Shown here piece after piece: positions 1 through 9,507 of a stretch of DNA of 34,425 nucleotides (its first letter is position 1; each line of letters begins with the position of its first letter). The notes below the pieces were generated by a model, which saw only the letters and a program-made list of their open reading frames with translations, did no database searches and was not told where the DNA came from. This DNA is from Parageobacillus thermantarcticus (lineage in GTDB: Bacteria > Bacillota > Bacilli > Bacillales > Anoxybacillaceae). The stretch is taken from NCBI RefSeq assembly GCF_900111865.1, contig NZ_FOJS01000030.1, positions 1-34,425 of the forward strand, in the 5' to 3' direction. The position numbers and the translations under genes are program-made.

Positions 1-909
1 GTATCCAAGAAAGCGAAAGAAGTTCCCTATGACATCATGAAACGCTTGTTGGCGTTGATCATTTCCAAGTGCAACCGCCAAACCCGCCGTTCGCTTCGGT
101 TTCCCAAACCGCTTCGGGTGGTGGATTCGACGACCGTCACGGTCGGGAAAAACCGCCTGCCATGGGCGCCGTATCACGGCGAACGCGCCGGAGTGAAGCT
201 GCACGTCGCGTATTCGCCGGGATCCTCGTTGCCGGCAGACGTGGTGGAAACGACCGGACTGCGTCACGATGGCCCAGTGGGAGAACAGTTGACGAACGCT
301 CAACAAGTGCTCGTGGAAGACCGGGCGTATTTCAAAATCGAACGCCTCGATCGATTTGTGGAGCAGCATCAGCTCTTTGTCATTCGGATGAAGGACAACA
401 TCGAACTTCATCAGAAAAAAAGCTTGAAACGCCTTTCCAGCACATCTTCATCGGTTCAAGCCGACTTCACGTGCCAGTTGGGGACGAAACAATGCCGCTC
501 CACCAAGCGTCACCGGGTGGTGATCTTTCGAGATGCGAATGGCCGCGACATTCGGGTCGTGACGAATCTCTTCCATGCGTCTGCGGAAACCATTGCCGAC
601 ATGTACCAACAACGTTGGACTGTTGAGGTCTTTTTCCGTTGGGTGAAGCAATATCTGAATGTCCCAACCTTGTTTGGCACGACGGAAAATGCGGTATACA
701 ATCAGCTGTTTGGGGCGTTCATTGCGTATGTGTTGCTGCGATGGCTGTATGATCAAACCAAAAAACGGACGAACGTCTCTCTTTCCTTCATTTCGTTTGT
801 TCGCCGTTTTTTCTCTGGGCAGCTTCCTCTCGATTGGAAATCCGGGATGGCCGCTGCTTTGTTTGAGTATGCCCAAATTTATGGAAGACGTATGTCTAAT
901 TTTGGATAA
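1..909 (+). CDS. IS4-family transposase, C-terminal part (5' end outside window)
   Basis: This is a DDE transposase of the IS4 group that catalyses cut-and-paste movement of the element. The frame is open from base 1, so the true start lies to the left; the first internal Met is at 37. The first catalytic Asp sits in VVDSTTVTV (about codon 38), the second in LVEDRAYF, and the YREK signature with the catalytic Glu is visible as YQQRWTVEVFFRWVK. The TAA stop is at 907-909. The C-terminal catalytic core looks uninterrupted, so the enzyme may be active if the 5' part is intact. The element lies inside a SEC-C gene whose remnant follows at 921-1088. Family assignment is confident; the exact IS name is not attempted. 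Confidence 0.9.
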   Translation, partial: VSKKAKEVPYDIMKRLLALIISKCNRQTRRSLRFPKPLRVVDSTTVTVGKNRLPWAPYHGERAGVKLHVAYSPGSSLPADVVETTGLRHDGPVGEQLTNAQQVLVEDRAYFKIERLDRFVEQHQLFVIRMKDNIELHQKKSLKRLSSTSSSVQADFTCQLGTKQCRSTKRHRVVIFRDANGRDIRVVTNLFHASAETIADMYQQRWTVEVFFRWVKQYLNVPTLFGTTENAVYNQLFGAFIAYVLLRWLYDQTKKRTNVSLSFISFVRRFFSGQLPLDWKSGMAAALFEYAQIYGRRMSNFG

Positions 910-920
910 TCAACACTCGT
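1..920 (+). mobile_element. IS4-family insertion sequence, right part
   Basis: The right boundary is placed near 912-921 by comparison with the intact paralogue at 3839-6034: sequence matching that gene resumes at about 921 (GGATTCATCCAAAAA). The short stretch after the transposase stop therefore contains the terminal inverted repeat. The left end and any target duplication lie outside the window, so they cannot be checked here. Confidence 0.75.
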
Positions 921-1088
921 GGATTCATCCAAAAATCGCTGCACCATTTGCGACAGCTCATATTTTTGGCCAAAAAAGCGGCGCTGGCGCACCCGTTTGA
1001 TTTCATGATTCTGCTGTTTGTTCATGCAGCACTTCTTATACTTTTTCCTACTTCCACACGGGCATGGGTCATTCCAGCCGATCGACAT
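921..1088 (-). pseudogene. SEC-C zinc-motif protein, N-terminal fragment cut by the IS4 element
   Basis: The fragment begins at the ATG ending at 1088 with a strong GGAGAGGAGG site upstream. It encodes MSIGWNDPCPCGSRKKYKKCC, a SEC-C zinc-binding motif, followed by the same residues as the N-terminus of the 731-residue protein at 3839-6034 as far as RFLDES (about residue 56). After that the frame runs into the IS end and stops at 879, adding 13 unrelated residues. The product is therefore a dead stub unless the zinc motif alone has a use. It is divergent from the pRiA4b ORF-3-like gene, with only about 120 bp between the two starts. Confidence 0.85.
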
Positions 1089-1208
1089 GCGTCATCCTCC
1101 TCTCCCATCTTTCTTTTTTCAATATTTCCATCAATAATGTTTAAATTCTACTATGGACAGGATAAACTACTATTATACAAAACGTTTATCCGAAAGGAGA
1201 CGAGGGCT

Positions 1209-1919
1209 ATGAACCCCGACAATCTTGCTAAACTGATCGACGAATTGTCTGCCATGTTCCATCCGACAGAGCGGGACCGTCCACACGGCAGATGGGTTAA
1301 GGCGCCAAAGAGCGCACCCCCCTCCAAACGGCGGCGGTCCAAAACAGCCTACCAGCTGAAAATCACATTAAACGGCATCCGCCCGCCGATTTGGCGGCGC
1401 GTCCTTGTTCCCGGACATGCGACATTTCACGAGCTTCATCTCATCATCCAAGAAGCGATGGGATGGGAACAAGCCCATTTATACGAATTCGATTTCGGAA
1501 GCGTTCTCATCGGCATCCCTGACGGCTGGGATTCGTTTCAGCTGGAAAAAGAACTGATGGACGCCCGCCGCATCCCATTACAGCAATGGCTGACGGAAGA
1601 AAAACAAAAGTTTCTATATATTTACGATTTTGGCGACTACTGGCGCCATACCGTCACTGTTGAAAAGATTGAAACACTCCCAAAACCGTTGGAACGCGCC
1701 GCTTGCCTGAAAGGAAAACGGGCGTGCCCTCCCGAGGATTGCGGCGGCGTCTATGGCTACCTGGAGCTGCTGGAAGCGGCGGCGCAAAAAGACTCTCTTG
1801 CCGATCCCGAATTGCGCGAGCTGGTAGACTGGATGTACGACATGAAAGGCGAAGATTTTGACCCTGATGCCTTTGACGTCGAGGAAGCGAACGAGCGGCT
1901 GGCCTATATCCGATTGTAA
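1209..1919 (+). CDS. Plasmid pRiA4b ORF-3 family protein
   Basis: The protein has 236 residues. After about 45 variable residues, a pRiA4b ORF-3-like domain runs to the end; recognisable pieces are YQLKITLNGIRPPIWRRVLV, the FHELHLIIQEAMGWEQAHLYEF segment, and a late YDFGDYWRHTVTVEKI block. The start at 1209 is chosen because AAAGGAGA lies at 1193-1200 and the family alignment begins soon after it; the longer frame from 948 overlaps the SEC-C remnant. The biochemical function of the family is unknown. It is found in mobile and accessory regions, and SEC-C motifs are often attached to this domain or encoded beside it, which fits its place between SEC-C genes here. Transcription converges with the SEC-C gene at 2006. 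Confidence 0.85.
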   Translation: MNPDNLAKLIDELSAMFHPTERDRPHGRWVKAPKSAPPSKRRRSKTAYQLKITLNGIRPPIWRRVLVPGHATFHELHLIIQEAMGWEQAHLYEFDFGSVLIGIPDGWDSFQLEKELMDARRIPLQQWLTEEKQKFLYIYDFGDYWRHTVTVEKIETLPKPLERAACLKGKRACPPEDCGGVYGYLELLEAAAQKDSLADPELRELVDWMYDMKGEDFDPDAFDVEEANERLAYIRL

Positions 1920-1924
1920 CGCAT

Positions 1925-1978
1925 GCGAAAGAAGGTATCCGTCATCTCTCAAGGGCACCTTCTTTCGCACCCATCTGT
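1925..1978. terminator. Inverted repeat between convergent genes
   Basis: A perfect 12-bp stem (GCGAAAGAAGGT at 1925-1936 with its complement at 1967-1978) encloses a 30-base loop. It lies in the 86-bp gap between the convergent pRiA4b-type and SEC-C genes. There is no clear T-run on either strand, so it may be a weak bidirectional terminator or only a stabilising hairpin. Confidence 0.4.
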
Positions 1979-2005
1979 CCTTTGTTGCCTGCTTTGTCCA
2001 TCGCC

Positions 2006-3340
2006 TTACAAAAATCCCCGTTCGGCAAACGTCTCCCAGACGAGCTCCTCGAGCTCCTTGCGCAACTCAGCTGCATCGACTCCTTCAAGCAACCCGTCCT
2101 TTTTCCATGTTCGGATCGCTTTGTCGATCAAGCGATGGACTTGATCAACGTCCCAGCCCTCGCAATCAAACAACTCCTCAACTTGGTCAAGCCATTCCTC
2201 AATCGCACGGTCCAGCTCATCGCCATCCTCCATCCCACCGTCGTCGAACCAGATCTCATCACCGTCATCCCCATCGTCAAAGAGCCACTCATCATCATTC
2301 TCGCCCTCATCATCTCCATCATCGAGCAACTCTGTGCGAAATAAAAACAATTCCATCACAGCGGCTTCCACTTCCTCTACAGGAACGCCGTAGTGTTCCG
2401 CAACCTTTTCCATATTGACAAATTCTCTTCCAGCCATTTCACTCGCCAAATAACGGAGTGCAGCCGCATACACAGCAGGATTCTTGATGACCGGTTCATC
2501 CATTTCGCAATATGCGCGCCAAAGGAACGCAGCCTCGCTGAGCACTAGGGAGGAGGTTGTTTCTTCCTTTTTCTTTAATTCGCGAAAAACATCATCTTGA
2601 TCTCGATCCCCCCAGTCCTTTTCGCTCAGCAGCTGCCACAACAGCTCATGGACCGCTATTTCAAGCAATTCCGGAAACGACTCGCGCAAAAACACTTCAC
2701 ACGTTTTCATATCCGGATTCCATTCCGCTTGAAGCGCCCGCGCAAGCCGATCCTTCCCGCTCTTTGGAATCGGCAGCACCTTCATGAAGTACGCCCACTC
2801 GTCCCCATGCGGAACGAGGCATCCTACTAACACGTCCCCCTCCCTAGCAGACGGAAGCTCCTCCGGCGTCAAAAAACGGACGTACTTTTCTTTTCTGGTC
2901 AACAGATCGCGTACAAGGAAACGCCGCTCATCCTCGATATGAATGATCTCGTCAAACGATGGAACCGCCTCGTCCCATCGCTTCAAATGAGTTTGCACTG
3001 CTGGACGCCACCGCGTGCGGCGCCGGCTTCTCATATAGGCTGAAAAAATTGTCATCCCTTTGTCATCAACGTGTCTGTGAAAAATCGCCCAGTTCGTCAG
3101 CAATAAATTGGCGCTGGTCTCCAGCTCGTTAGGAAGCCCTTGAAATGGAGAACCAGACATCATGAAAGCAAGCTCTTCCTCATATCGCTCTAACGCAAAC
3201 GAAAACACATCTTGCATACATTTGGCCACTTCACGGTCAATTAGAGATTCTATCGATACTGCTTCTTTCTTCCCACAACAATGCTTGTACGTTTTCCCAC
3301 TGCCGCATGGACAAAGATTGTTTCGCGATGCCTTCACCAT
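2006..3340 (-). CDS. SEC-C motif protein, short type (B copy 1)
   Basis: This 444-residue protein carries an N-terminal SEC-C zinc motif, CPCGSGKTYKHCC (residues 10-22). SEC-C is the motif first described at the end of SecA and is common in otherwise uncharacterised proteins. The middle is largely helical and unrecognised. A highly acidic stretch of Asp and Glu with Trp and Phe runs from about residue 335 to 382, followed by a helical tail ending WETFAERGFL. It is a clear paralogue of the protein at 6332-7621: N-terminus, acidic stretch and C-terminal tail all align. No enzyme motif is visible, so the function is unknown; a DNA- or RNA-associated role is only a guess from the zinc motif and the helicase neighbours. 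Confidence 0.85.
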   Translation of the reverse strand: MVKASRNNLCPCGSGKTYKHCCGKKEAVSIESLIDREVAKCMQDVFSFALERYEEELAFMMSGSPFQGLPNELETSANLLLTNWAIFHRHVDDKGMTIFSAYMRSRRRTRWRPAVQTHLKRWDEAVPSFDEIIHIEDERRFLVRDLLTRKEKYVRFLTPEELPSAREGDVLVGCLVPHGDEWAYFMKVLPIPKSGKDRLARALQAEWNPDMKTCEVFLRESFPELLEIAVHELLWQLLSEKDWGDRDQDDVFRELKKKEETTSSLVLSEAAFLWRAYCEMDEPVIKNPAVYAAALRYLASEMAGREFVNMEKVAEHYGVPVEEVEAAVMELFLFRTELLDDGDDEGENDDEWLFDDGDDGDEIWFDDGGMEDGDELDRAIEEWLDQVEELFDCEGWDVDQVHRLIDKAIRTWKKDGLLEGVDAAELRKELEELVWETFAERGFL

Positions 3341-3838
3341 ATAGCTACCTACTTTCTTTGTATCATAGTCATTGAACGTTCTCCCCCTCTACGCTAACGC
3401 TCGGGCCAGCTAAACACTTTGGGGAGACATTCACGATCAACGTGTGATGGAACTGCTTTCAGCAACACATATCGCAAGCACTTTGGGACTTCCGCCGCTC
3501 ATGTCGAGAACATCGATTCGCATCCATTTTTTATCAAAAGGTGCCCTTGGCTTTTTCAAAACATGCCATATTTCCTTCTCCAAGGAGAAATCAGCCAATC
3601 CATGATTTTCATGCCGGTTGACACTCCGCACTCCTAAAGGTGTAGGATTCTTGGATCATTCGCGTCCTCATCCGTTTCTCGGTAAAACGAGAAAAACCCT
3701 GCTTCTCAAGCACACGTTATGGTGATGGACCAAAATCCTAAGAATATGAATGACTCTTACCATTGGGCTTGCCTGCATAATGGAGAATCATAGAGGCCGA
3801 GCCGAGAGAAACAAGCGCCCCGTCATTCATCGGGACGC
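3341..3838. other. 498-bp gap with a degenerate IS200/IS605-like end and an unknown ORF scrap
   Basis: On the minus strand, a sequence resembling the right end of an IS200/IS605-type element lies at about 3618-3651 (GAATCC, an imperfect hairpin with a TTTA loop, then GGAGTGTCAA). Below it an unrecognised minus frame (about 3437-3600, ending CVAESSSITR) looks like the tail of a lost gene. The segment nearest 3340 must hold the promoter and ribosome binding site of the downstream SEC-C gene. No intact gene is seen. Confidence 0.35.
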
Positions 3839-6034
3839 CTACGGCCGGCGAAGCAAACGGGACAACGAGGCAAGCAGGCGCTCTTGAAACGCAGCCCGTT
3901 CTTTCTCCACCTTGTCTGGCCACTCTTGCAGCGCCTGAAGCCACGGCTCTACGTACGGTGAGAAAGACGGCGGATATACGCGGGCAAGATCGTCCAGCTT
4001 GCCGTTGCGATCGGTCGCGGCGACGATATACATGCCCGGCAACAGATGCGGCTCTGCCCGCTTCGGAATGTCCCATGTCACCGTTCGGTTATGGGCAAGC
4101 CAATCCAGCACCGCCTTCCCCTGTTCCACACGCTTGACGCGGAAAAACGAGAAACCGACGGAAAGGGAAATAGGCAAACCAAACAAACGAGCAAGCTGCC
4201 AAGCCATCAGTTCCTCATCCCCCTTTCCGTTCTCGCCCCTCCATTCATCCAGCAAAGCAAAGCAATGTTCCAATTCGCTTCTGACCTCTTCCAGCACGGC
4301 ACCAATAACAGTTCGATGATTCGTTCCATAACGGCGGTCCAGCCAATCGGCCCACTCAAGCAACATATCGAGCGCTCGGCTCACCACTTCCCATGAAAAC
4401 GAACTCCATCTTGACGGGATTTGATCGACGATGCATTGTTTCCAGTCTTCTTCTCCTACGTCCTCCCACGATGAAAACGTCCGCCCGGTCATATATTCAC
4501 ACACGAGCAAAACCACGGCCCAACACGCCTCTTTGGCTTCTTTTTCTCCGCTCACGATGACTTCGTTATAAAACGCCAATGCGTCATCGGTAAAATACAT
4601 CCCTTCCCATTCCGCGCGGATCAACAATGTCTCGGTTCTTTCCGGCCCCATCCATTTCATTTTCCATAAGTCCGAAAGACGATGTGATGAGCTAAACGGA
4701 GATGGGGGCAATCCATAACGGGAGCGAATGGAATTCACTCCGATGAGCACCGGCAAATTGGCTCGTTCTTGCATGTTAAACAAATGGAATTCATACTCTT
4801 TCAGCCACTCATCCACTTCCTGCACACGCCCCTCGCGCGCCATTTCGTGAGGGGTTTTTCCATTCCATTTCTCAAGCGGGATGTGAAGGGCTTTTTCCAT
4901 TTGAACATCCAATCCGGCCATCGTTGCCACCCAAGGGGGAGAGTCTGGGTCTGAATCAATATGAAGCGAAACGTTTTCGATCCCTTTTCGGCGCAAAACG
5001 GCTTCTGTCCCCCGTTTTCGTTCTTTTGGGGAATACCCAAACGCCTGCAGCAGCGACACGAGCTGTTCGGCCGTCCCTTCCTCCTCGGTAGACAACACGA
5101 GACGCGACCGATGAGCGGATAATGACCCGCCTAATTCAAACACATGAATCGGCTTGGGGGAAATCACTCCGACATAATGGTACACATTGGTGCACCATGA
5201 ACCTTCCACTTTCTCCCCATCGTCATGATCAATGTGAGCGCGTCCGATCGAAGCAAGCTTCCTCATCGCCTCAGCGGCTTCCTGGCATTCGTATTCATAC
5301 GTCCATCGCGTGCGCTCCTCTTGCACATCGTCCGCCCTCGGAGGATAGCCTGCATCAACGATATCGAGAAAATGTTCAACGGCTACCTTTTCATACGGCC
5401 AATCGGTTTGCGTCAACAAGACGCGAATGTTCTCTTCCGCCCGTTCCACGCCCTTCGGATCCACAATCGATGATACACCGCAAACGTAATAGCCGCCGTC
5501 AAAGGGCTCCAAAAAGGCAAACATGCCGCCCCAAGGGCGCACAACCTCCAATGTCTCGCAATACGGCATGAGAAGTTTCTCGCCCGTCAACCGGTCGACC
5601 GCCACTCCTCCTTCATCATGCAAATCGACAAATTGCACAAGGCGCGGCACAAGTCGAACCCAGCGGTCCAACATTTCCTTGAGCTCCGGAGACAGACGAC
5701 GCCCTTTTTCCTGTTGAAACCATTCAACGCCGCGCAATCCATTCGGATAACGATGGAGGAAAAAACGCCAAAGCGTCTCAAACACCTTCAACTCTTCACG
5801 ATGATCCTTTTGTTCGATCATTCGGCGAAATGTACGGTTGACCGCTTCGCGTTCATCATAAGACAGCGATTCATCCAAAAACCGCTGCACCATTTGCGAC
5901 AGCTCATATTTTTGGTCAAAAAAGCGGCGCTGCCGCACCCGCTTGATTTCACGCTCCTGCTGTTTGTTCATGCAGCACTTCTTATACTTTTTCCCGCTTC
6001 CGCACGGGCACGGGTCATTTCGGCCGATTGCCAT
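3839..6034 (-). CDS. SEC-C motif protein, long type (A copy, intact)
   Basis: This is a 731-residue protein. The N-terminal SEC-C motif CPCGSGKKYKKCC (residues 9-21) is followed by a very basic helix (KQQEREIKRVRQRRFF). Around residues 387-415 the text WNGKTPHEMAREG resembles the G-x-TP-x-x-A segment found after SEC-C motifs and in Xre/MbcA/ParS-like toxin-binding domains. The rest is not recognised and no catalytic motif stands out. The start is fixed by AGAAGGGAGG just upstream and by agreement with the truncated copy at 921-1088. It lies downstream of the B copy at 6332-7621 on the same strand, with about 300 bp between them, so co-transcription is possible. Function is unknown. Confidence 0.85.
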   Translation of the reverse strand: MAIGRNDPCPCGSGKKYKKCCMNKQQEREIKRVRQRRFFDQKYELSQMVQRFLDESLSYDEREAVNRTFRRMIEQKDHREELKVFETLWRFFLHRYPNGLRGVEWFQQEKGRRLSPELKEMLDRWVRLVPRLVQFVDLHDEGGVAVDRLTGEKLLMPYCETLEVVRPWGGMFAFLEPFDGGYYVCGVSSIVDPKGVERAEENIRVLLTQTDWPYEKVAVEHFLDIVDAGYPPRADDVQEERTRWTYEYECQEAAEAMRKLASIGRAHIDHDDGEKVEGSWCTNVYHYVGVISPKPIHVFELGGSLSAHRSRLVLSTEEEGTAEQLVSLLQAFGYSPKERKRGTEAVLRRKGIENVSLHIDSDPDSPPWVATMAGLDVQMEKALHIPLEKWNGKTPHEMAREGRVQEVDEWLKEYEFHLFNMQERANLPVLIGVNSIRSRYGLPPSPFSSSHRLSDLWKMKWMGPERTETLLIRAEWEGMYFTDDALAFYNEVIVSGEKEAKEACWAVVLLVCEYMTGRTFSSWEDVGEEDWKQCIVDQIPSRWSSFSWEVVSRALDMLLEWADWLDRRYGTNHRTVIGAVLEEVRSELEHCFALLDEWRGENGKGDEELMAWQLARLFGLPISLSVGFSFFRVKRVEQGKAVLDWLAHNRTVTWDIPKRAEPHLLPGMYIVAATDRNGKLDDLARVYPPSFSPYVEPWLQALQEWPDKVEKERAAFQERLLASLSRLLRRP

Positions 6035-6331
6035 TCAAAATCCTCCCTTCTAATCATTCCTTTCCAAAACGGCGACCAAGATATTAAAAACTGTCGGAAT
6101 CGCGCACAAAGCCATTTTTCCCAATCCATTATGGATTCGGTCAAAACCGATCGTTCCCCGCCGCTTTTTTTGGAGTTTCACGAATGGAACGCATTCCATT
6201 CCCTGTTTATACTTATAGAGGGCTTGGGTTGAGCCCAATGATGGTTGAATGAGAGAGCCCTTGTGGAACCGGCTTTCCTTTCTGACGAAATGCCGCTGAC
6301 TTGCGCGCAGCGCCCGTTTTTCTGCCAGCTT
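6035..6331. other. 297-bp intergenic gap between two SEC-C genes
   Basis: Apart from the ribosome binding site just above 6034 and a short hairpin (GGGCT/AGCCC near 6222-6240), nothing recognisable is seen. There is no strong terminator or promoter on the minus strand, so read-through from the upstream SEC-C gene is possible. Confidence 0.4.
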
Positions 6332-7621
6332 CTAGATGAATCCCCGATCGGTGAAGATCTCCCACGCTACATCGCGGAGTTCTTTACGCAATTCTTTTTC
6401 ATTCACTTCCTCAAGCAGGCCCTCATTCCGCCACGAACGGATGGCGCGGTCAATATGACGGTTGACTCGCTTCTCGTCCCATCCTTCACGCATCAACATC
6501 AGATCGATGTCATCGATCCATTCATTGATGCGCGCATCAAGCTCATCCCCTTCCTCTTCGAACCAGTCTTCCTCCCAGTCATCGAGCCATTCCTCGTCGT
6601 CTTCATCATCAACAGCCATCAGGAAAAAATCCAACGCCGCCGATCGCACATCTTCTGGCATCACGTCATACCGATCGGCGATGTCTTCCACCTCCGATCC
6701 TTCCGCCTTCATCAAATGCCCAGCCACATAGCGGAGCGCCGCCGCGTAGACGGGGACCGAATAAGGGAGGCGGGATGTTTTTCCGCAATAGATCGCCCAT
6801 ATGGCGAACGCTTGATTGAGCAGCGCCGCTGGCGCCTCCGGCTCGTTTTCATCGAGCTCGCGAATGACGGCCGCTTGTTTCGGATCATCCCATTTGAACT
6901 GTTTGGCGAACTGCCAAAGCCACTCCAAGAGCACATCGGAAAGCACAGCGACGAACCGATCGCGCATCCATAAAGCCGATGGCTGACCGCTCCACTCCCC
7001 TTCTTGTTGAATCGCCCGAAGCAATCGATCTTTCCCTGACGCCGGGAGCGGAAACACCGCTGTGAAACACGTGAACACGTCTTGGTACGGCACAAGGAAG
7101 CCGAACACCACATCTCCTGTTTCGATCACGCTCGGCCATTGATGGGAAGCCAATAAATGAACGATCTTTTCCCCTCTCGTCAACAAATCCCGGACAACGG
7201 GGCGATTGTCGTCCTCATAGCCGATGAACTCGCCAAGCGACGGAACGGCTCCTTCCCACCTCTCGATGTGAGCCTGAACGGACGGGCGCCACCGCTCCCA
7301 ATGACGGCTTTTCCGGTAAGCAGAAAAGATCGTTTGTCCTGTTTCATCAAGCGGCCAACAAAACAACATCCAGTTCACCGCCATGATCTGCACGCCAAGC
7401 TCGAGTTCCTCCGGCATCTCATCAAGCGGGAACTGGTCTAAAAGCTCTTCCGCCTCCCTCTCATACCGCTGTAAAACAAACTGACGCATATCATTCATGC
7501 ATTCGATCAACTCGCGGTCAATCAATGACGAAATCGAAACCGCCTCTTTTTTTCCGCAACAATGCTTGTACTTTTTCCCGCTTCCGCACGGGCATAACGC
7601 GTTCCGCGGCGTTTCCGCCAT
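6332..7621 (-). CDS. SEC-C motif protein, short type (B copy 2)
   Basis: The protein has 429 residues, with the SEC-C motif CPCGSGKKYKHCC near residues 10-22 and the same architecture as the protein at 2006-3340, including an acidic Asp/Glu/Trp stretch (DDEDDEEWLDDWEEDWFEEE) and a matching tail ending TDRGFI. The start at 7621 (MAETPRN) is preferred to 7648 because it aligns with the paralogue and has GCAGGTG about 10 bases upstream; no Shine-Dalgarno precedes 7648. An extended -10 (TGGTATAAT) lies upstream. It is divergent from the SWIM/SNF2 operon. Function is unknown. Confidence 0.85.
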   Translation of the reverse strand: MAETPRNALCPCGSGKKYKHCCGKKEAVSISSLIDRELIECMNDMRQFVLQRYEREAEELLDQFPLDEMPEELELGVQIMAVNWMLFCWPLDETGQTIFSAYRKSRHWERWRPSVQAHIERWEGAVPSLGEFIGYEDDNRPVVRDLLTRGEKIVHLLASHQWPSVIETGDVVFGFLVPYQDVFTCFTAVFPLPASGKDRLLRAIQQEGEWSGQPSALWMRDRFVAVLSDVLLEWLWQFAKQFKWDDPKQAAVIRELDENEPEAPAALLNQAFAIWAIYCGKTSRLPYSVPVYAAALRYVAGHLMKAEGSEVEDIADRYDVMPEDVRSAALDFFLMAVDDEDDEEWLDDWEEDWFEEEGDELDARINEWIDDIDLMLMREGWDEKRVNRHIDRAIRSWRNEGLLEEVNEKELRKELRDVAWEIFTDRGFI

Positions 7622-7667
7622 ATTCGATGCACCTGCTTTCTTTTCCATTTGGACTTTTTCTATTCCT

Positions 7668-7694
7668 ATTATACCATCATCGATAGACGTTCAA
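7668..7694 (-). promoter_or_regulatory. Promoter of the SEC-C gene pair (extended -10)
   Basis: On the minus strand, TGGTATAAT (complement of 7668-7676) forms an extended -10. TTGAAC (complement of 7689-7694) is a plausible -35, although the spacing of 15 is short. The position about 50 bases above the start at 7621 fits. Confidence 0.5.
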
Positions 7695-7821
7695 CCATCA
7701 CCAGCTTTCTTTCTATCAAAACGCGTACACGTTCAAAAGCTCGCGATGTCCTTTCATGCCCGCTCGAGAACAGACGCGTTTTATCACATAGCCCCTCTTT
7801 TTTCGACACGCTATCACATGC

Positions 7822-7827
7822 TATAAT
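7822..7827 (+). promoter_or_regulatory. -10 element of the SWIM/SNF2 operon
   Basis: A perfect TATAAT lies about 40 bases before the SWIM start at 7865. No good -35 is seen at 17 bases upstream; only the T-rich TTTTTC is present. The promoter may be weak or activator-dependent. Confidence 0.4.
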
Positions 7828-7864
7828 TAGATGATAAGGAATGGAACGGAAAGGACGGACCGAC

Positions 7865-9507
7865 ATGTTGCAAACAACCGTTTCCAAGCCGCTTTTGAAG
7901 CAGGCGGCTGGGGAATTGCTGAAAGAATTGCCGTTTCCTATTTTCCACAATCTCATTCAAAAAGGGCGCGACTTGTCAAGAAACGGGTTGGTCTATAACG
8001 TCATGGTGATCAACAGCCACGAAGTGGAAGGGGTCGTTTCCGACATCACCCCCCATGATGTCATGCTTGATTTGGCCAACATCACCCGCCGCCATCGCTG
8101 CCCATGCGGGACGGACGGGCTATGTCCGCATATTTTGGCGCTGTTTTTTTACGTATACGGCAATGTGTTCGACAGCGGTGAGCTGTTTCGCCTTTGGAAA
8201 AAAGGGCAAATCGAAGCGTTGCGGAAAGAGACAACCGCTCCCCTTGAACGGGAGCCGCTCGCTCAAAAAAGGGTGGGGAAACCGACCGCCCTTTCCATCA
8301 CTCAAAATGAAACCGTCGAAGATTGGTGGGACCAATTTGAGAAACAGTATCAAGACTTTTTCTCGCGCCATCAAAACGGCCAAAACTGGCCGTACCGTTT
8401 GGCCTTCCAACTCCTCCCGAAGCTGGGCAAAAACGAAGGGTAGCAAGCCGGCGCCCGTCCGCTGCGGGAGCTTCATGCCGCTCTATTTTTATTGGAGAAG
8501 CTTCGGCAGTACGGGGAGGCGCAAGGTTGGAATGAAGGCGGATTCGCCTCTTACGGACAGTTTTCCTGGCAGCAGGACGTCAACTACATCGCCGACCGTG
8601 CCTTTGACGCCTTGGAGCAATTCTCTGCCAAATCACCGCCGCGATCGCTCAACGCGTTGATTGAACAGACGATTCCGTATGTTCGTGATGTATTGTTTTT
8701 GGACGGGTTGCTATCGTCATTCGGCTATGACTTTTACACAACCGCGTGGGAGTTGTTGTTCACCAAGCCAGCATGGCGGCAGGAAGAACGAATGGAATTG
8801 CTTCGGCTCGCCAATGAATACGGCAAGTCCCGCGCCGCCATGGCGGCGGCCCATCTTTCCTTTTTGCTTGGCGAAGATGACGAAGCCATGGCTCTGTACC
8901 GCGCGTTTCCCCATCAGGCAGGCTTGTTTTTGATTGAATGGATCGGGCGATTCATCACCAACGGCCTCGTCAAGCGGTTTGAATCCGTTTGGGAAAAAGC
9001 GAAGGACGATTGGCCGCTTTATCTTTCCCACATGTCCGACCTCGCCCGGGGAAGTTTTTTGGACGAAGCGGTTCATTTGTTTGAAATGTATGCCCGCCAA
9101 CGAAACCGACCGGATGCATGGGAAGATTTTTTGCAGCACAGCCTTCCATACAGCGTCAACTATTATACCAACTTTTTGTATCGACAAGGGCGATACCGAG
9201 AAGTCGTTGACCTGTTTTTATGGGCGAACATCACCGCCGATGAATTGCATCCACAGCTGCTTAAAACATTGCAAGCGCGCAATCCAGAACTCGTGATGCC
9301 GTTATATCATCGGGCCGTGATGAGGCGGCTGGAAGAAAAAAACCGGGCGAGCTACCAAAGGGCGGTCCGCCATTTGAAAACGCTGCGAACCCACTACCGT
9401 TCGATGAAGCGGCTCGACCAATGGGAAGCCTATCTCGAGCAACTGCTCGCCAAAACGGCGCGCATGCGCGCGTTTCATGAAGAATTGAAGAAAGGAAAAT
9501 TGCTCTC

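Noticed and set aside
6245-6973. Plus-strand 242-codon frame over the SEC-C B copy 2
   Set aside because: It is antisense to a well-supported SEC-C gene and composed of shadow-like residues; no start signals.
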